From Gemmatimonadota bacterium (GTDB taxonomy: Bacteria; JAAXHH01): 36,836 nucleotides of DNA. The translations under genes were made by a program, and so were the position numbers. Below, piece by piece: positions 15,089-24,070 of the stretch (positions are counted from its first letter, which is position 1; every line of letters starts with the position of its first letter). The notes under the pieces are model-generated. The model was not told the origin of the DNA and did no database searches. It saw only the letters and a program-made list of their open reading frames with translations. The stretch is from NCBI GenBank assembly GCA_009835325.1, contig VXWP01000017.1, positions 1 through 36,836 of the forward strand, written 5' to 3'.

Positions 15089-15166
15089 CCGACGCCGCGA
15101 AAAAAGGAATGCGAAAAGTACGCGGACATCTGCTTTTTTAATGTAATAAAAGGAGCGAGAACAGGG

Positions 15167-15904
15167 GTGTCCGGGAAAACCATGATCGAGGCGAGGAGCC
15201 TGTGCAAGTACTACGGTTCCTTCGTCGCCGTGCAAGACATCTCCTTTACCATACCCGAGGGCCAGATCGTGGCCTTCCTCGGACCGAACGGCGCGGGCAA
15301 GTCCACGACGATGAAGATCCTCAGCGGGTACCTGGGCGCCAGCGCGGGCACCGCGGCCATCGCCGGACTCGACGTGAGAAGCGACCGCCTCTCCATGTCG
15401 AGGCATCTTGGATACCTCCCGGAGAACGGTCCGCTGTACCAGAACATGACGCCGCTGGAACTCCTGCGGTTCTTCGGCGAAGCCCGTGGTCTCGATCGGC
15501 TTCGGCTGTCCGAGCGCATGGATTACGTCATCGACCGGTGCAGCCTTCACGAAGCGCTGGAAAAGCCCATCGACAAGCTGTCCCGGGGCAACAAGCAGCG
15601 GGTCGGCCTCGCGCAGGCCCTGCTCCACGACCCCGACGTGCTCATCATGGACGAACCGACCGCCGGGCTCGACCCGAACCAGATCCGGGACTTCCGCCAG
15701 GATATCCGGTTGCTCGGGCAGACCAGGACCATCCTGCTCTCCACCCACATCCTGCAGGAAGTGGATCTCATCGCCGACCGCGTTCTCCTGATCAACGAGG
15801 GCAGGCTGGTCTTCGATGGTCCGCCTGCCGATCTGCGCCGCGGCGGATCACTGGAGGAGTCTTTCCACGCGTTGACCGGACACGGCGGGGAGGCGGGTGA
15901 ATGA
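15167..15904 (+). CDS. ABC transporter ATP-binding protein, GldA/CcmA type
   Basis: A 245-aa nucleotide-binding subunit. Walker A is GPNGAGKST (39-47), the signature LSRGNKQR (138-145), Walker B VLIMDEP (158-164) and the H-loop His194 in LLSTHILQE. LGYLPENGPLY and MTPLELLRFF are typical of the ABC-2/gliding-type subfamily. The start is GTG at 15167 with AGGAG 11 nt upstream; an ATG at 15182 is the alternative. The stop overlaps the next start by ATGA, so it is coupled to the GldF-GldG fusion, its obvious membrane partner. The pair resembles the Gld/auxiliary ABC exporters of Bacteroidota, whose substrate is not settled. Confidence 0.93.
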   Translation: MSGKTMIEARSLCKYYGSFVAVQDISFTIPEGQIVAFLGPNGAGKSTTMKILSGYLGASAGTAAIAGLDVRSDRLSMSRHLGYLPENGPLYQNMTPLELLRFFGEARGLDRLRLSERMDYVIDRCSLHEALEKPIDKLSRGNKQRVGLAQALLHDPDVLIMDEPTAGLDPNQIRDFRQDIRLLGQTRTILLSTHILQEVDLIADRVLLINEGRLVFDGPPADLRRGGSLEESFHALTGHGGEAGE

Positions 15905-18654
15905 ACCTCGGCCCGGCAAACCGAATCAACGTCAGGCTGGTGGCGGCCATCGTCCGAAGGGACCTGCGCCTGGCCTTCAGCAATCCCACGGGATACGTCT
16001 TCGTTACGCTGTTCATCTTCCTCAGCGCGGCCGCCGCGTTCTGGCAGGTCCCGTTCTTCCTGAACAACCTGGCGAACCTCGATCAGCTGAACGCCGTGTT
16101 CCCCTACCTGCTGCTCTTCTTCATCCCGGCACTGACCATGGGCGTCTGGGCCGAGGAAACCCGGCAGGGTACGGATGAACTGCTGCTCACGCTCCCGGCG
16201 ACGGACCTGGAGATCGTCCTGGGGAAATACCTCTCGGTGGTGGGCGTCTATACGGCCTCGCTCGCGCTGTCCCTGACCCACGTGCTGGTCCTGATGTTTC
16301 TCGGCAGTCCCGACCTTGGGCTCATGGTCGGAAACTACCTGGGATACTGGCTCGCCGGCGCCGCCCTCATCTCCGTCGGCATGCTGGCGTCCCTGCTGAC
16401 CTCGCACGTCACCATCGCCTTCATCCTCGGCGCGCTGTTCTGCGCCGCCTTCGTTCTCATCGGTCCCATAGCCGGCGGTATCAGCGACGGGTTGCGGAGC
16501 CTGCTTTCGCCCTTGGGGTTGTTCACCGCCTTCGACGACTTCGCGCGCGGCGTCGTCAGTTTCTCCGGACTGGTCCACTTCGTCTCCGTCGCCGGTCTGA
16601 TGCTGTATCTCAACGTGGTGCTGATCGGCCGGCGCCACTGGCCCGTGCAGGCCGGCGGATACCGGATGGGGATCCACCATGGCGCGAGGGCGGCGGCCCT
16701 CGTCGCGGTGGTCATCGGACTGAACGTCATCCTGGGCCGTGCAGGCGTCCGCCTGGACGTAACCGCCGAAGGGCTCCATTCGCTTTCCGACGAGACCGTG
16801 CAGATGCTGTCGGAGCTGGACCCGGAGCGGCCCGTGTTCATCCAGGCCTTCGTGAGTCCGGAGGTGCCGGAGTCCTACGTACAGACCCGATCGGGCCTGA
16901 TCGACGTGCTCAAGGAGCTGGACGCCGTGGGCGGCAGCCGGGTCCAGGTACGGATCCAGGCCACGGAGATGTACTCTCCCGAGGCCCGGGAGGCCAGGGA
17001 GCGATTCGGCATAACTCCCCTCGAACTGCCTAATCTGCGCAGCGCCCGTTCGGGGTTCACGAACGTCTTCGCCGGCATCGCCGTCACCTGCGGTCCCGAG
17101 GAACAGGTGATCGGGTTCCTGGATTCAGGACTCCCCGTCGAGTACGAACTGGTGCGCAGCCTGCGCGTGGCCGCCCGGGCGGACCGCGCGAAACTCGGCA
17201 TACTCGCCACGGAAGTGCGGCTCTTCGGCGGATTCGATTTCAACACCATGCAAAGCCGGCAGCCCTGGGCCATGACCGAGGAGCTGCGCAAACAGTACGA
17301 CGTGGTGCAGGTCCAGCCCCAGGAGGACTATCCCGATGACCTGGACGTGCTCCTGGCCGCCCTGCCCAACACCCTGACCCAACCCGAAATGGACCGGCTG
17401 TCGGAATACATCGCCTCGGGGAACCCCACGCTGCTCCTGACGGACCCGCTGCCCTCCTTCAACCTGGCCCTTTCCCCTTCCGAGCAGAAGGGGGCAAGCG
17501 CCAATCCCTTCGCCGGCAACCAGCAGCCCGCTCCCGTGCCGAAGGGCGATATCCAGGGCCTGCTGCGCAGATTCGGCGTGGAATGGACCACCGGCCTGAT
17601 CGTATGGGACCAGTACAACCCCCACCCCGGCATGGCCCACCTCCCGCCGGAAGTGGTCTTCGCGTCCCCGGGCAACGAGAATCCGGACACCTTCAACCGG
17701 GAAGCCGTCAGCACCGCGTCGCTGCAGGAACTCGTCTTCATCTTCCCGGGCCGGCTGCAGCATGCCGGCTCGGCGGACTTCACGTTCACCCCCCTGGTGC
17801 AAAGCGGTAATATGTCGGGGCTGACCGCCTATTCCCAGCTCGTCCAGCGCAACTTCTTCGGCGGATCGCAACTGGTGCTCACCAATATCCCGCGGCGCGC
17901 GAGCCAGAACGCCTACACGGTGGCGGCCCACGTCACGGGCAACGCGGCCGGAACGGCAGGCGCGGAAGGCAATGAATCTCAAGCGGAAGGCGCGGCCGGA
18001 GCCGCGGCCGGCGACGACGCGCCCGGCGCCGGAGACAAAGCGTCGGTCAACCTGGTTGTCGTGGCCGACGTGGATTTCGCTTCGCAGCAGTTCTTCGACA
18101 TCCGCCGCATGGGCGCCGCCGGGCTGAGCTTCGACAACGTCACCTTCTTCCTTAACCTCATGGACGTGCTGGTCGGAGACGAATCCTTCATCGCCCTGCG
18201 CAGCAAGCGGGTGCGTTACCGCACGCTCGAGACCGTCGAAAGGCAGACCATGGCCTACACGGAGCAGCGGGTCAGGGACGAGGACGCCGCCGAGGAGGAG
18301 GCGCAGGCGGCGCTGGACCAGGCCCGGCGCCGGCTCACGGCCCGGGTGGACGAGGTCCGCCAGCGGACCGACCTGGACGAGCAGACCCGGCGGATCATGG
18401 TCCGCAACCTGGAGGAAGTGGAGAACCGGCGGTTCGAGACGCTGCAGACCAATATCGAGGCCGAAAAGGAAGCCAGGATCGAGGAAAGCAAGGAGATGAT
18501 GGAAAGCCAGATCCGGCTGATCCAGAACACCATCAAGAACCTGGCCGCCCTGCTTCCGCCCGTGCCGGTCTTCCTCCTGGGCGTATTCATCTTCCTCCGG
18601 CGCAGGCGTCGCGAGAACGAAGCGGCCGCCGCCGCGCGGCGGCTGAGGAGCTGA
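15901..18654 (+). CDS. GldF-GldG fusion: ABC-2 permease joined to Gldg auxiliary domain
   Basis: 917 aa. Residues 1-250 form an ABC-2 permease with about six membrane segments (YVFVTLFIFLSAAAAFW, GTDELLLTLPATDLEIVLGKY, which is GldF-like). From about 265 comes a periplasmic GldG-type domain (VTAEGLHSLSDETVQML, EYELVRSL, DVLLAALPNTLTQPE), then a coiled coil at about 795-880 and a final membrane segment (PPVPVFLLGVFIFL) with a basic tail. An Ala/Gly-rich insert lies at about 680-715. In Flavobacteria these are two genes; here they are one. Gene order and the ATGA overlap tie it to the ATPase, and the DUF4340 gene follows by 2 nt. Export, or assembly of an envelope component, is likely; gliding is not implied. 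Confidence 0.9.
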   Translation: MNLGPANRINVRLVAAIVRRDLRLAFSNPTGYVFVTLFIFLSAAAAFWQVPFFLNNLANLDQLNAVFPYLLLFFIPALTMGVWAEETRQGTDELLLTLPATDLEIVLGKYLSVVGVYTASLALSLTHVLVLMFLGSPDLGLMVGNYLGYWLAGAALISVGMLASLLTSHVTIAFILGALFCAAFVLIGPIAGGISDGLRSLLSPLGLFTAFDDFARGVVSFSGLVHFVSVAGLMLYLNVVLIGRRHWPVQAGGYRMGIHHGARAAALVAVVIGLNVILGRAGVRLDVTAEGLHSLSDETVQMLSELDPERPVFIQAFVSPEVPESYVQTRSGLIDVLKELDAVGGSRVQVRIQATEMYSPEAREARERFGITPLELPNLRSARSGFTNVFAGIAVTCGPEEQVIGFLDSGLPVEYELVRSLRVAARADRAKLGILATEVRLFGGFDFNTMQSRQPWAMTEELRKQYDVVQVQPQEDYPDDLDVLLAALPNTLTQPEMDRLSEYIASGNPTLLLTDPLPSFNLALSPSEQKGASANPFAGNQQPAPVPKGDIQGLLRRFGVEWTTGLIVWDQYNPHPGMAHLPPEVVFASPGNENPDTFNREAVSTASLQELVFIFPGRLQHAGSADFTFTPLVQSGNMSGLTAYSQLVQRNFFGGSQLVLTNIPRRASQNAYTVAAHVTGNAAGTAGAEGNESQAEGAAGAAAGDDAPGAGDKASVNLVVVADVDFASQQFFDIRRMGAAGLSFDNVTFFLNLMDVLVGDESFIALRSKRVRYRTLETVERQTMAYTEQRVRDEDAAEEEAQAALDQARRRLTARVDEVRQRTDLDEQTRRIMVRNLEEVENRRFETLQTNIEAEKEARIEESKEMMESQIRLIQNTIKNLAALLPPVPVFLLGVFIFLRRRRRENEAAAAARRLRS

Positions 18655-18656
18655 CC

Positions 18657-20084
18657 ATGGACGAAACACGCAAGACCCTGGCCTTCGTCGCCGCGGCGGC
18701 CGTGGTGACCGCCGCCGCCTTCCTCGCGGCTCCGGCCGACCCGACGCCGGAAGCTTTCTCGGACCGCGGCGAGGCTTTCTTTCCGGATTTCGCCGATCCG
18801 AACGACGCGGTCTCCCTCGAAGTCATCGACTTCAACGAAGCGACCGGAGGGATCAACGCCTTCAGCGTGGTGTTCAAAGGCACGCGCTGGCGCATCCCCT
18901 CCCATCACAACTACCCCGCCGACGACAAGGACCGCCTGGCCCGCACGGCCGCCGGGCTCATCGAGGTCCGCAAGGACGACGTGGTCGCCGAGATCGCCGC
19001 GGACCACGAGGCACTGGGCGTGGTGGATCCGCTGGACGAGTCGATCGCCTCCCTGTCCGGGCGCGGTAAGCGCGTTACGATCAAGGACGGAAACGACAAC
19101 CTGCTCGCCGACCTCATCGTCGGCAGGACCGTTCCGGGCCGGGAAGGTCAGTACCGCTACCTGAGGGTGCCCGGCCAGAAGCGGACCTACGCGGCGCGGT
19201 TCGACGTGGACGTCTCCTCCCGGTTCGGCGACTGGATCGAAAAGGACCTGCTGGAAGTGGACCAGGCGCGTATTGAACAGGTGATTCTGAAAGACTACTC
19301 CATAGACGAGCGTACCCGCATGCTGGACCAGCGCGACACGATCGTGCTGTCTAAAGGGGATCCCGACTGGACGGCCAACCGCATGCGGACCGGGCAGAAG
19401 GTCGACGCGGTGAAGATGGAAGACCTGCTCAAGGCCCTGGACGAGTTGACCATCGTGGGCGTCCGGCCCAAGCCCGCCGGTCTTTCCAGGAGCCTGGAAG
19501 ACAACGACGAAGGCATCAGCATCACCCGGAGCGATCTGGCCTCACTGCAGCAGAAGGGCTATTACTTCACGGGGGACGGCCAGCTGGTGTCCAACGAAGG
19601 TGAAACCCAGGTCCGCACGGAGGACGGGGTCATCTATACGTTGCGGTTCGGGGAGATCGTGTACGGCGTAGGAGACGAGGTTACGGCCGGCCTGATAGGT
19701 GCGGGCAGTGCGGGTGGAGCGGGTAGTCCGGGCGGTTCGCTCGGCTCCGGCGGCCCTGGCGGCTTTGGAGCCGGAAGCCCCGCGGGACCGGGCGAGAACC
19801 GTTACCTGTTCATCACGACCGGATTCGACGCGAGCCTCTTCCCGGAACCGCCCGAGCCCACCGACCTGGGTTTCCAGGCCCGGGCGGACTCCCTCCGGAC
19901 CGAGGCCGACCGGACCAATGCCGATCTCCACGAAAAACACGAGACCTGGCGGCAAAGCGTCGATACGGGACGGCGGACCTCCGCGGACCTGAACGCCCGA
20001 TTCGCACAATGGTACTACGTCATATCCGCGGAGAGCTTCGACCGGATCCGCCTGAAACGCACAGACCTGGTAACCTCCGAGTAG
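18657..20084 (+). CDS. DUF4340-family membrane-anchored protein
   Basis: 475 aa, with an N-terminal membrane anchor (FVAAAAVVTAAAFLA). A DUF4340-type exported region follows, with FNEATGGINAFSVVFKGTRW, DDVVAEIAADHEALGVVDP, LIVGRTVPGREGQYRYLRV and SSRFGDWIEKDLLEVD, the usual pattern. A Gly/Ser/Ala-rich insertion at about 346-381 interrupts the domain, and a charged helix lies near the C-terminus. DUF4340 genes commonly follow gldF/gldG-like genes, and here it follows the fusion by 2 nt. The next gene begins right after its stop (TAGATG). It is probably a periplasmic subunit of the same ABC complex. No catalytic motif is seen. Confidence 0.87.
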   Translation: MDETRKTLAFVAAAAVVTAAAFLAAPADPTPEAFSDRGEAFFPDFADPNDAVSLEVIDFNEATGGINAFSVVFKGTRWRIPSHHNYPADDKDRLARTAAGLIEVRKDDVVAEIAADHEALGVVDPLDESIASLSGRGKRVTIKDGNDNLLADLIVGRTVPGREGQYRYLRVPGQKRTYAARFDVDVSSRFGDWIEKDLLEVDQARIEQVILKDYSIDERTRMLDQRDTIVLSKGDPDWTANRMRTGQKVDAVKMEDLLKALDELTIVGVRPKPAGLSRSLEDNDEGISITRSDLASLQQKGYYFTGDGQLVSNEGETQVRTEDGVIYTLRFGEIVYGVGDEVTAGLIGAGSAGGAGSPGGSLGSGGPGGFGAGSPAGPGENRYLFITTGFDASLFPEPPEPTDLGFQARADSLRTEADRTNADLHEKHETWRQSVDTGRRTSADLNARFAQWYYVISAESFDRIRLKRTDLVTSE

Positions 20085-21734
20085 ATGGTGACCGGTTCAA
20101 CCCGAAATCACACCTGCGCGGAGGTTATCGCGCGAACCCTTCACGAAGCCGGCGTCCGATTCGCTTTCGGCCATCCCGGCGGTGAAGTGCTTGAGCTTAT
20201 CGACGCACTGGAACGGTCGGGGATCCGGTTCGTCCTGACCGGACAGGAGTCCACGGCGGCCTTCATGGCGGCGGCCGTAGGACGCCTGACCGGCACTCCG
20301 GGGGTCTGCGTGGCGACCCTGGGACCCGGCGCCTGCAACCTGGTGCTCGGCGTGGGTACCGCCTACCTGGACCGCGACTCCGTCCTGGCCATCTCCGCGC
20401 GGACGTCCACGGAAAGGCACCACCGGAGCAACAAGCAGAACCTGCCGCTGATCGACCTGTTCACCCCCATCACCCGGTGGTCGGCCCCCTTTCACGGCGG
20501 GGCGTGGGAGGCCCCTGGCAAACCCGGGCCCCCCGGGGGGGGGGGCCCGCGGCGGGGGCCGGTATACCTCTCCCTGCCGTCGGACGTGGCGGGAAAGCCG
20601 GCCGCCGGCCCGGATTCCGCGGGCAGCCAGGCCGGCCGCGGGACCGTGCTTCCACCGCTTGCGACCCCCGCAGACGAATCGGACCTGCCCCGCATCCTGT
20701 CCACGTTGAACGGCGCCGAAAGACCCGTCGCCGTGGTCGGCATCGCCATGGACGCGGCCAGGGACGCGTCGGCTGTCCGCCGTTTCCTGCGCGATACCGG
20801 CCTGCCCTATGTGTCGACCGTGCAGGCGAAGGGGATCGCCGATGAACTCGGAGACGGTTTCCTTGGCACGATCGCGCCGGCCGCCGGTGAAGACCGGATC
20901 ATCGAGTGGCTGCAGCGAAGCGACTGCGTGCTGGGCATCGGCTTCGATCCGGTGGAGGTCTCCCGGCTCTGGCATTTCGACGCGCCGCTGCAGATCATCG
21001 CCAACGCCCCCGTGGGGTTCGGTACCTTTACGCCGCCGGCGGCCTGCGTGGGCGACGTGTCCGCCCTCCTGGGCCGCATCACGGAAGGATACCACGGGCG
21101 ATGCCTGTGGACGGCCGACGATATCGGTTATCTGAGGGCCCGGGTCGACGCGGTCTACCACCCGCCGTCCGAGGAGGGACCGGAAGGCATGTCGCCCTAT
21201 CACCTGGTGGGCGCCCTGCGGGACGCGCTCCCGGACGACGTCGTCGTTTCCTCGGACGTGGGCGCGCACAAGAACGTAATGGGACAGCGATGGCGTGCGC
21301 CGGAACCGGGCACCTTTCTCATGTCCAACGGCCTTTCTTCCATGGGTTACGGGGTAGGCGCGGCCATGGGCGCGGCCATGGCCCTGCCCGACCGACCGGT
21401 TGCGGCGGTGACGGGAGACGGCGCCTTCGCCATGATGGTCCATGAACTCGAGACGATCAAGCGAACCGGCATCGCGCCGTTGATTGTCGTCCTGTACGAC
21501 GCTTCGCTGGCGGTCATCAAGATCGCCCAGCAGGCCAGGGAACTTCCCGTGACCGGTGTCGACTTCGCACCGGTGGACTGGGTGAAGGTCGCCGAAGGAT
21601 TCGGAATCCCCGCGGAGACCGTAAGCACCCTGGACGAAACCCGCGACGCCGTGGCGCGGTGGGTGCGCAGGCGGGAGGCGCGGGTCCTGGTCGCCCGCGT
21701 GGACGAGCGGCTCTACACGGGGTTGAAGTACTGA
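20085..21734 (+). CDS. Thiamine-pyrophosphate enzyme, acetolactate-synthase-like
   Basis: 549 aa with the three domains of TPP decarboxylase-type enzymes. The PYR domain has FGHPGGEVLELIDAL and the activating Glu55 in TGQES. A central domain (RPVAVVGIAMD) follows. The PP domain has GDGAFAMMVHELETIK near residue 441, where the usual Asn pair is replaced by Tyr-Asp (VVLYDASLAVIK). The substrate is not predictable; large-subunit acetolactate synthase, sulfoacetaldehyde acetyltransferase-like and others fit. ATG follows the DUF4340 stop directly. Residues around 143-158 (APGKPGPPGG) are encoded by a C6-G11 run and do not look like the family, in which a longer helical segment leads to GPVYLSLPSDV; this may be an assembly or base-calling fault. 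Cytosolic. The link with an ABC operon is unexplained. Confidence 0.88.
   Translation: MVTGSTRNHTCAEVIARTLHEAGVRFAFGHPGGEVLELIDALERSGIRFVLTGQESTAAFMAAAVGRLTGTPGVCVATLGPGACNLVLGVGTAYLDRDSVLAISARTSTERHHRSNKQNLPLIDLFTPITRWSAPFHGGAWEAPGKPGPPGGGGPRRGPVYLSLPSDVAGKPAAGPDSAGSQAGRGTVLPPLATPADESDLPRILSTLNGAERPVAVVGIAMDAARDASAVRRFLRDTGLPYVSTVQAKGIADELGDGFLGTIAPAAGEDRIIEWLQRSDCVLGIGFDPVEVSRLWHFDAPLQIIANAPVGFGTFTPPAACVGDVSALLGRITEGYHGRCLWTADDIGYLRARVDAVYHPPSEEGPEGMSPYHLVGALRDALPDDVVVSSDVGAHKNVMGQRWRAPEPGTFLMSNGLSSMGYGVGAAMGAAMALPDRPVAAVTGDGAFAMMVHELETIKRTGIAPLIVVLYDASLAVIKIAQQARELPVTGVDFAPVDWVKVAEGFGIPAETVSTLDETRDAVARWVRRREARVLVARVDERLYTGLKY
20523..20560. other. Extreme GC run inside the TPP gene, suspect sequence
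   Basis: 38 bases almost without A/T, including C6 (20529-20534) directly followed by G11 (20535-20545), so the centre is self-complementary. It replaces the family's usual segment with a Gly/Pro stretch while keeping the frame. Long G runs are known error sites. Confidence 0.6.
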
Positions 21735-21924
21735 TTTTCCGGGTTCCCGGGAGGATCCGTCAGCAGGCACCGCGGTACGGAAGGCTATCCGCGGCGCAGC
21801 GAAAAAAAGCGTGGCGCTGAAGCGCCCCGTCGGTATATTGAACCCGCCTTAAGCAGACCCGGTCCACCACCGGCCCGGACCGCCGTCTCACCACCCACTG
21901 TACTCCAGGAGAGAAACTGCATCT
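21735..21924. other. Intergenic region before the phosphate transporter gene
   Basis: 190 bases holding TCCGTCAGCAGG (21756-21767), related to the repeat at 10377-10421. A small hairpin GGCGC-TGAA-GCGCC (21813-21826) has no T tract. AGGAG and GAGAG (21907-21914) lie 10-13 nt before the start at 21925. No clear promoter pair is seen. Confidence 0.45.
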
Positions 21925-23187
21925 ATGGGGGGCGACTTTACCCTGTATCTGGCCGTAGCGCTCGGGCTGTACATGGCCTTCTCCATCGGCGCGAACGACG
22001 TGGCCAACGCCATGGGTACGTCGGTGGGGTCCAGGGCGCTCACGATCAAGCAGGCCATCCTGATCGCCGGCGTGCTCGAATTCCTCGGAGCCTTCCTGGT
22101 GGGAGGCCAGGTCACCAAAACCGTCCGGGGAGGCATTCTGGACCCCCAGATTTCAGCGGCCGCGCCGGAGCTCATCGTGTACGGCATGCTCGCGGCGCTG
22201 ATGGCCGCAGGTACCTGGCTCGTGGTCGCATCCAGGCTGGGCTGGCCCGTGTCGACCACCCATTCGATCGTGGGCGCCATCGCGGGCTTCGGCATCGTCG
22301 CCTTCGGCGTCGGCGTCGTGCAGTGGGAACAGTTGACGCAGATCGTCGCATCCTGGATCGTCTCGCCGCTGCTGTGCGGCGTCCTGGCCTACCTGATCTT
22401 CAGCGCGATCAAGTGGACGATCCTCCGCCACCCGGACCCTGTGCGGCGGACCCGGAAGTGGGCGCCGCTCTATATCTTCAGCGTCGTCGTTGTAATCTCG
22501 CTGGTCACGCTGTTCAAGGGATTGCAGAACGTCGACCTGGATCTGACGCTGGCCGAGTCGCTCCTCTGGTCCAGCATCCTGGGCATCTTCGCCGTAATCG
22601 CCGGGCACTTCGTGCTTGGGCTGATCAACAACCGGCCGGGCGCCGAGACCGTGGACGCATCGTCCGGTGACGGCCAGATGGCCATCGTCGAGAAGATGTT
22701 CGGCGTGCTCCAGATCATGAGCGCCTGCGCCGTGGCCTTCGCCCACGGCTCCAACGACGTGGCGAACGCCATCGGACCGCTGGCGGCCGTGGTGAATATC
22801 AGCCAGTCCGGCGTGGTCAACCCCGAGTCTCCGGTGCCCAGCTGGCTTCTCCTGGTCGGCGGCATCGGCATCGTCATCGGCCTGGCGACCATGGGATACC
22901 GCGTCATGGCGACCATCGGCACCAAAATCACGGAACTGACGCCCACCCGGGGATACTCGGCCGAATTCGCCGCGGCCATTACCATAGTCCTGGCCAGCCG
23001 CCTCGGCCTGCCCATCTCGACGACCCAGACCCTGGTCGGCGGAGTCATGGGCGTAGGGCTCGCCCAGGGCGTCAAGGCCCTGGACCTGAGCATCCTGGGC
23101 CGGATCGCGGCGTCCTGGATCATCACCGTACCCGTCGGTGCCCTGCTGGCGATTGTCTTCTTCTACGTTTTCCGGGCCATACTCTAA
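21925..23187 (+). CDS. PiT-family inorganic phosphate transporter
   Basis: 420 aa with about ten membrane segments and the two PiT half-motifs: SIGANDVANAMGTSVGSRAL near the N-terminus and AHGSNDVANAIGPL in the second half. GWPVSTTHSIVGAI and GLPISTTQTLVGGV are the matching STTH/STTQ repeats of the inverted duplication. PiT proteins import phosphate, usually as a metal-phosphate complex with protons or sodium. Length is normal for the short prokaryotic form. The PhoU-like partner (DUF47) often found next to PiT is absent. Start ATG at 21925; the ribosome-binding site is somewhat distant. The CPBP protease gene follows 21 nt later, perhaps in the same transcript. Confidence 0.95.
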   Translation: MGGDFTLYLAVALGLYMAFSIGANDVANAMGTSVGSRALTIKQAILIAGVLEFLGAFLVGGQVTKTVRGGILDPQISAAAPELIVYGMLAALMAAGTWLVVASRLGWPVSTTHSIVGAIAGFGIVAFGVGVVQWEQLTQIVASWIVSPLLCGVLAYLIFSAIKWTILRHPDPVRRTRKWAPLYIFSVVVVISLVTLFKGLQNVDLDLTLAESLLWSSILGIFAVIAGHFVLGLINNRPGAETVDASSGDGQMAIVEKMFGVLQIMSACAVAFAHGSNDVANAIGPLAAVVNISQSGVVNPESPVPSWLLLVGGIGIVIGLATMGYRVMATIGTKITELTPTRGYSAEFAAAITIVLASRLGLPISTTQTLVGGVMGVGLAQGVKALDLSILGRIAASWIITVPVGALLAIVFFYVFRAIL

Positions 23188-23208
23188 TCCTGCGGCCGGA
23201 AACCCCGC

Positions 23209-23970
23209 ATGAACGAACCCCCGCTGCACGCCGTCGACCCTGAAGAAATCCAACCGCGGCCGCGACTCGCGTTCACCCTCGCTTTCACCGCGCTGGTACT
23301 GGGAGTCTACCTGGTGCTGCAGGTCGCCGTGACGGTCGTCCTCATTGCCGTGCTGGACCTGGATCCGACGGAACGCATGGGCGACCTGATCGCCGTGGGC
23401 GTAATCTTCTCCGCCATACCCTGTACTTTCCTCCTGCTGCTCATCCTGGACCGCCCCGGGCGCGCGCTTGGCATGGACCCGCGAACCTGGCTGGCGCTCC
23501 AACCGGTCCGAGGCTCGGCCATGCTCGGTTGGGTGGTATTCGCCTTCGTGCTGCTTCAGCTTGCCGACCTGGTCACCGTGGAACTCGGTCGATCGCCGGT
23601 ACCGCCGGTCATGGAATCGATCATCGAAACAACCCGGTACACGGCACTGCTCTGGTTCGCGCTCGTGATCGCCGCGCCGGTTTTCGAAGAAGCGCTGTTC
23701 AGGGGGTTTCTTTACGAGGGGCTGCGCCGGACGAAGATAGGCGCCGGGGGAGCGATCGTTGTCACTACGCTGCTCTGGACATTGCTGCACGCCGCCCAGT
23801 ACGACCAGTTCTTCCTGACGCTGATCGCCCTGATCGGGATCCTGCTCGGGATCGCCCGCGAGCGTACCGGTTCGCTGTACGTCCCCCTCGCCATCCACGG
23901 GGTGAACAACCTGCTCAGTACCCTTCAGATGACGGAAGAAAGAGACGCGCTCGTCAACACGTTATTTTAG
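23209..23970 (+). CDS. CPBP-family intramembrane metalloprotease
   Basis: 253 aa, with about seven hydrophobic segments. The CPBP (Abi/CAAX-protease-like) motifs are intact: EEALFRGFLYEGLRR with the catalytic Glu pair and Arg, LLHAAQYD with the second-motif His, and AIHGVNN with the third. Family members are membrane glutamate proteases, some linked to prenyl-protein processing or bacteriocin self-immunity; the substrate here is unknown. It follows the PiT gene by 21 nt. The C-terminal tail (MTEERDALVNTLF) is short and cytoplasmic or periplasmic. Convergent with the 58-aa gene downstream, with no obvious terminator between. Confidence 0.92.
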   Translation: MNEPPLHAVDPEEIQPRPRLAFTLAFTALVLGVYLVLQVAVTVVLIAVLDLDPTERMGDLIAVGVIFSAIPCTFLLLLILDRPGRALGMDPRTWLALQPVRGSAMLGWVVFAFVLLQLADLVTVELGRSPVPPVMESIIETTRYTALLWFALVIAAPVFEEALFRGFLYEGLRRTKIGAGGAIVVTTLLWTLLHAAQYDQFFLTLIALIGILLGIARERTGSLYVPLAIHGVNNLLSTLQMTEERDALVNTLF

Positions 23971-24040
23971 AGATGATGGCTTCTCGCGCGGATAAGGTGG
24001 GGATTCCGCAACGTACAGACCTGCCCGGCGTTGCCCGGCC

Positions 24041-24070
24041 TGACCTGGTTCAACCTGACCTGGTTCAGCC
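24041..24070. repeat. 15-bp tandem repeat TGACCTGGTTCA(A/G)CC
   Basis: Two adjacent copies (24041-24055 and 24056-24070) that differ at one base, directly against the stop of the 58-aa gene, in the convergent gap. Confidence 0.6.

Noticed and set aside
20097-21770. Minus-strand 557-aa open frame
   Set aside because: It is antisense to the TPP enzyme gene, Arg/Gly/His-rich, and a product of high GC only.
21813-21826. Terminator after the TPP gene
   Set aside because: The stem is 5 bp and is not followed by a T tract.
22153-23898. Minus-strand 581-aa open frame
   Set aside because: It is antisense to the PiT and CPBP genes, with a charged low-complexity composition and no recognisable domain.
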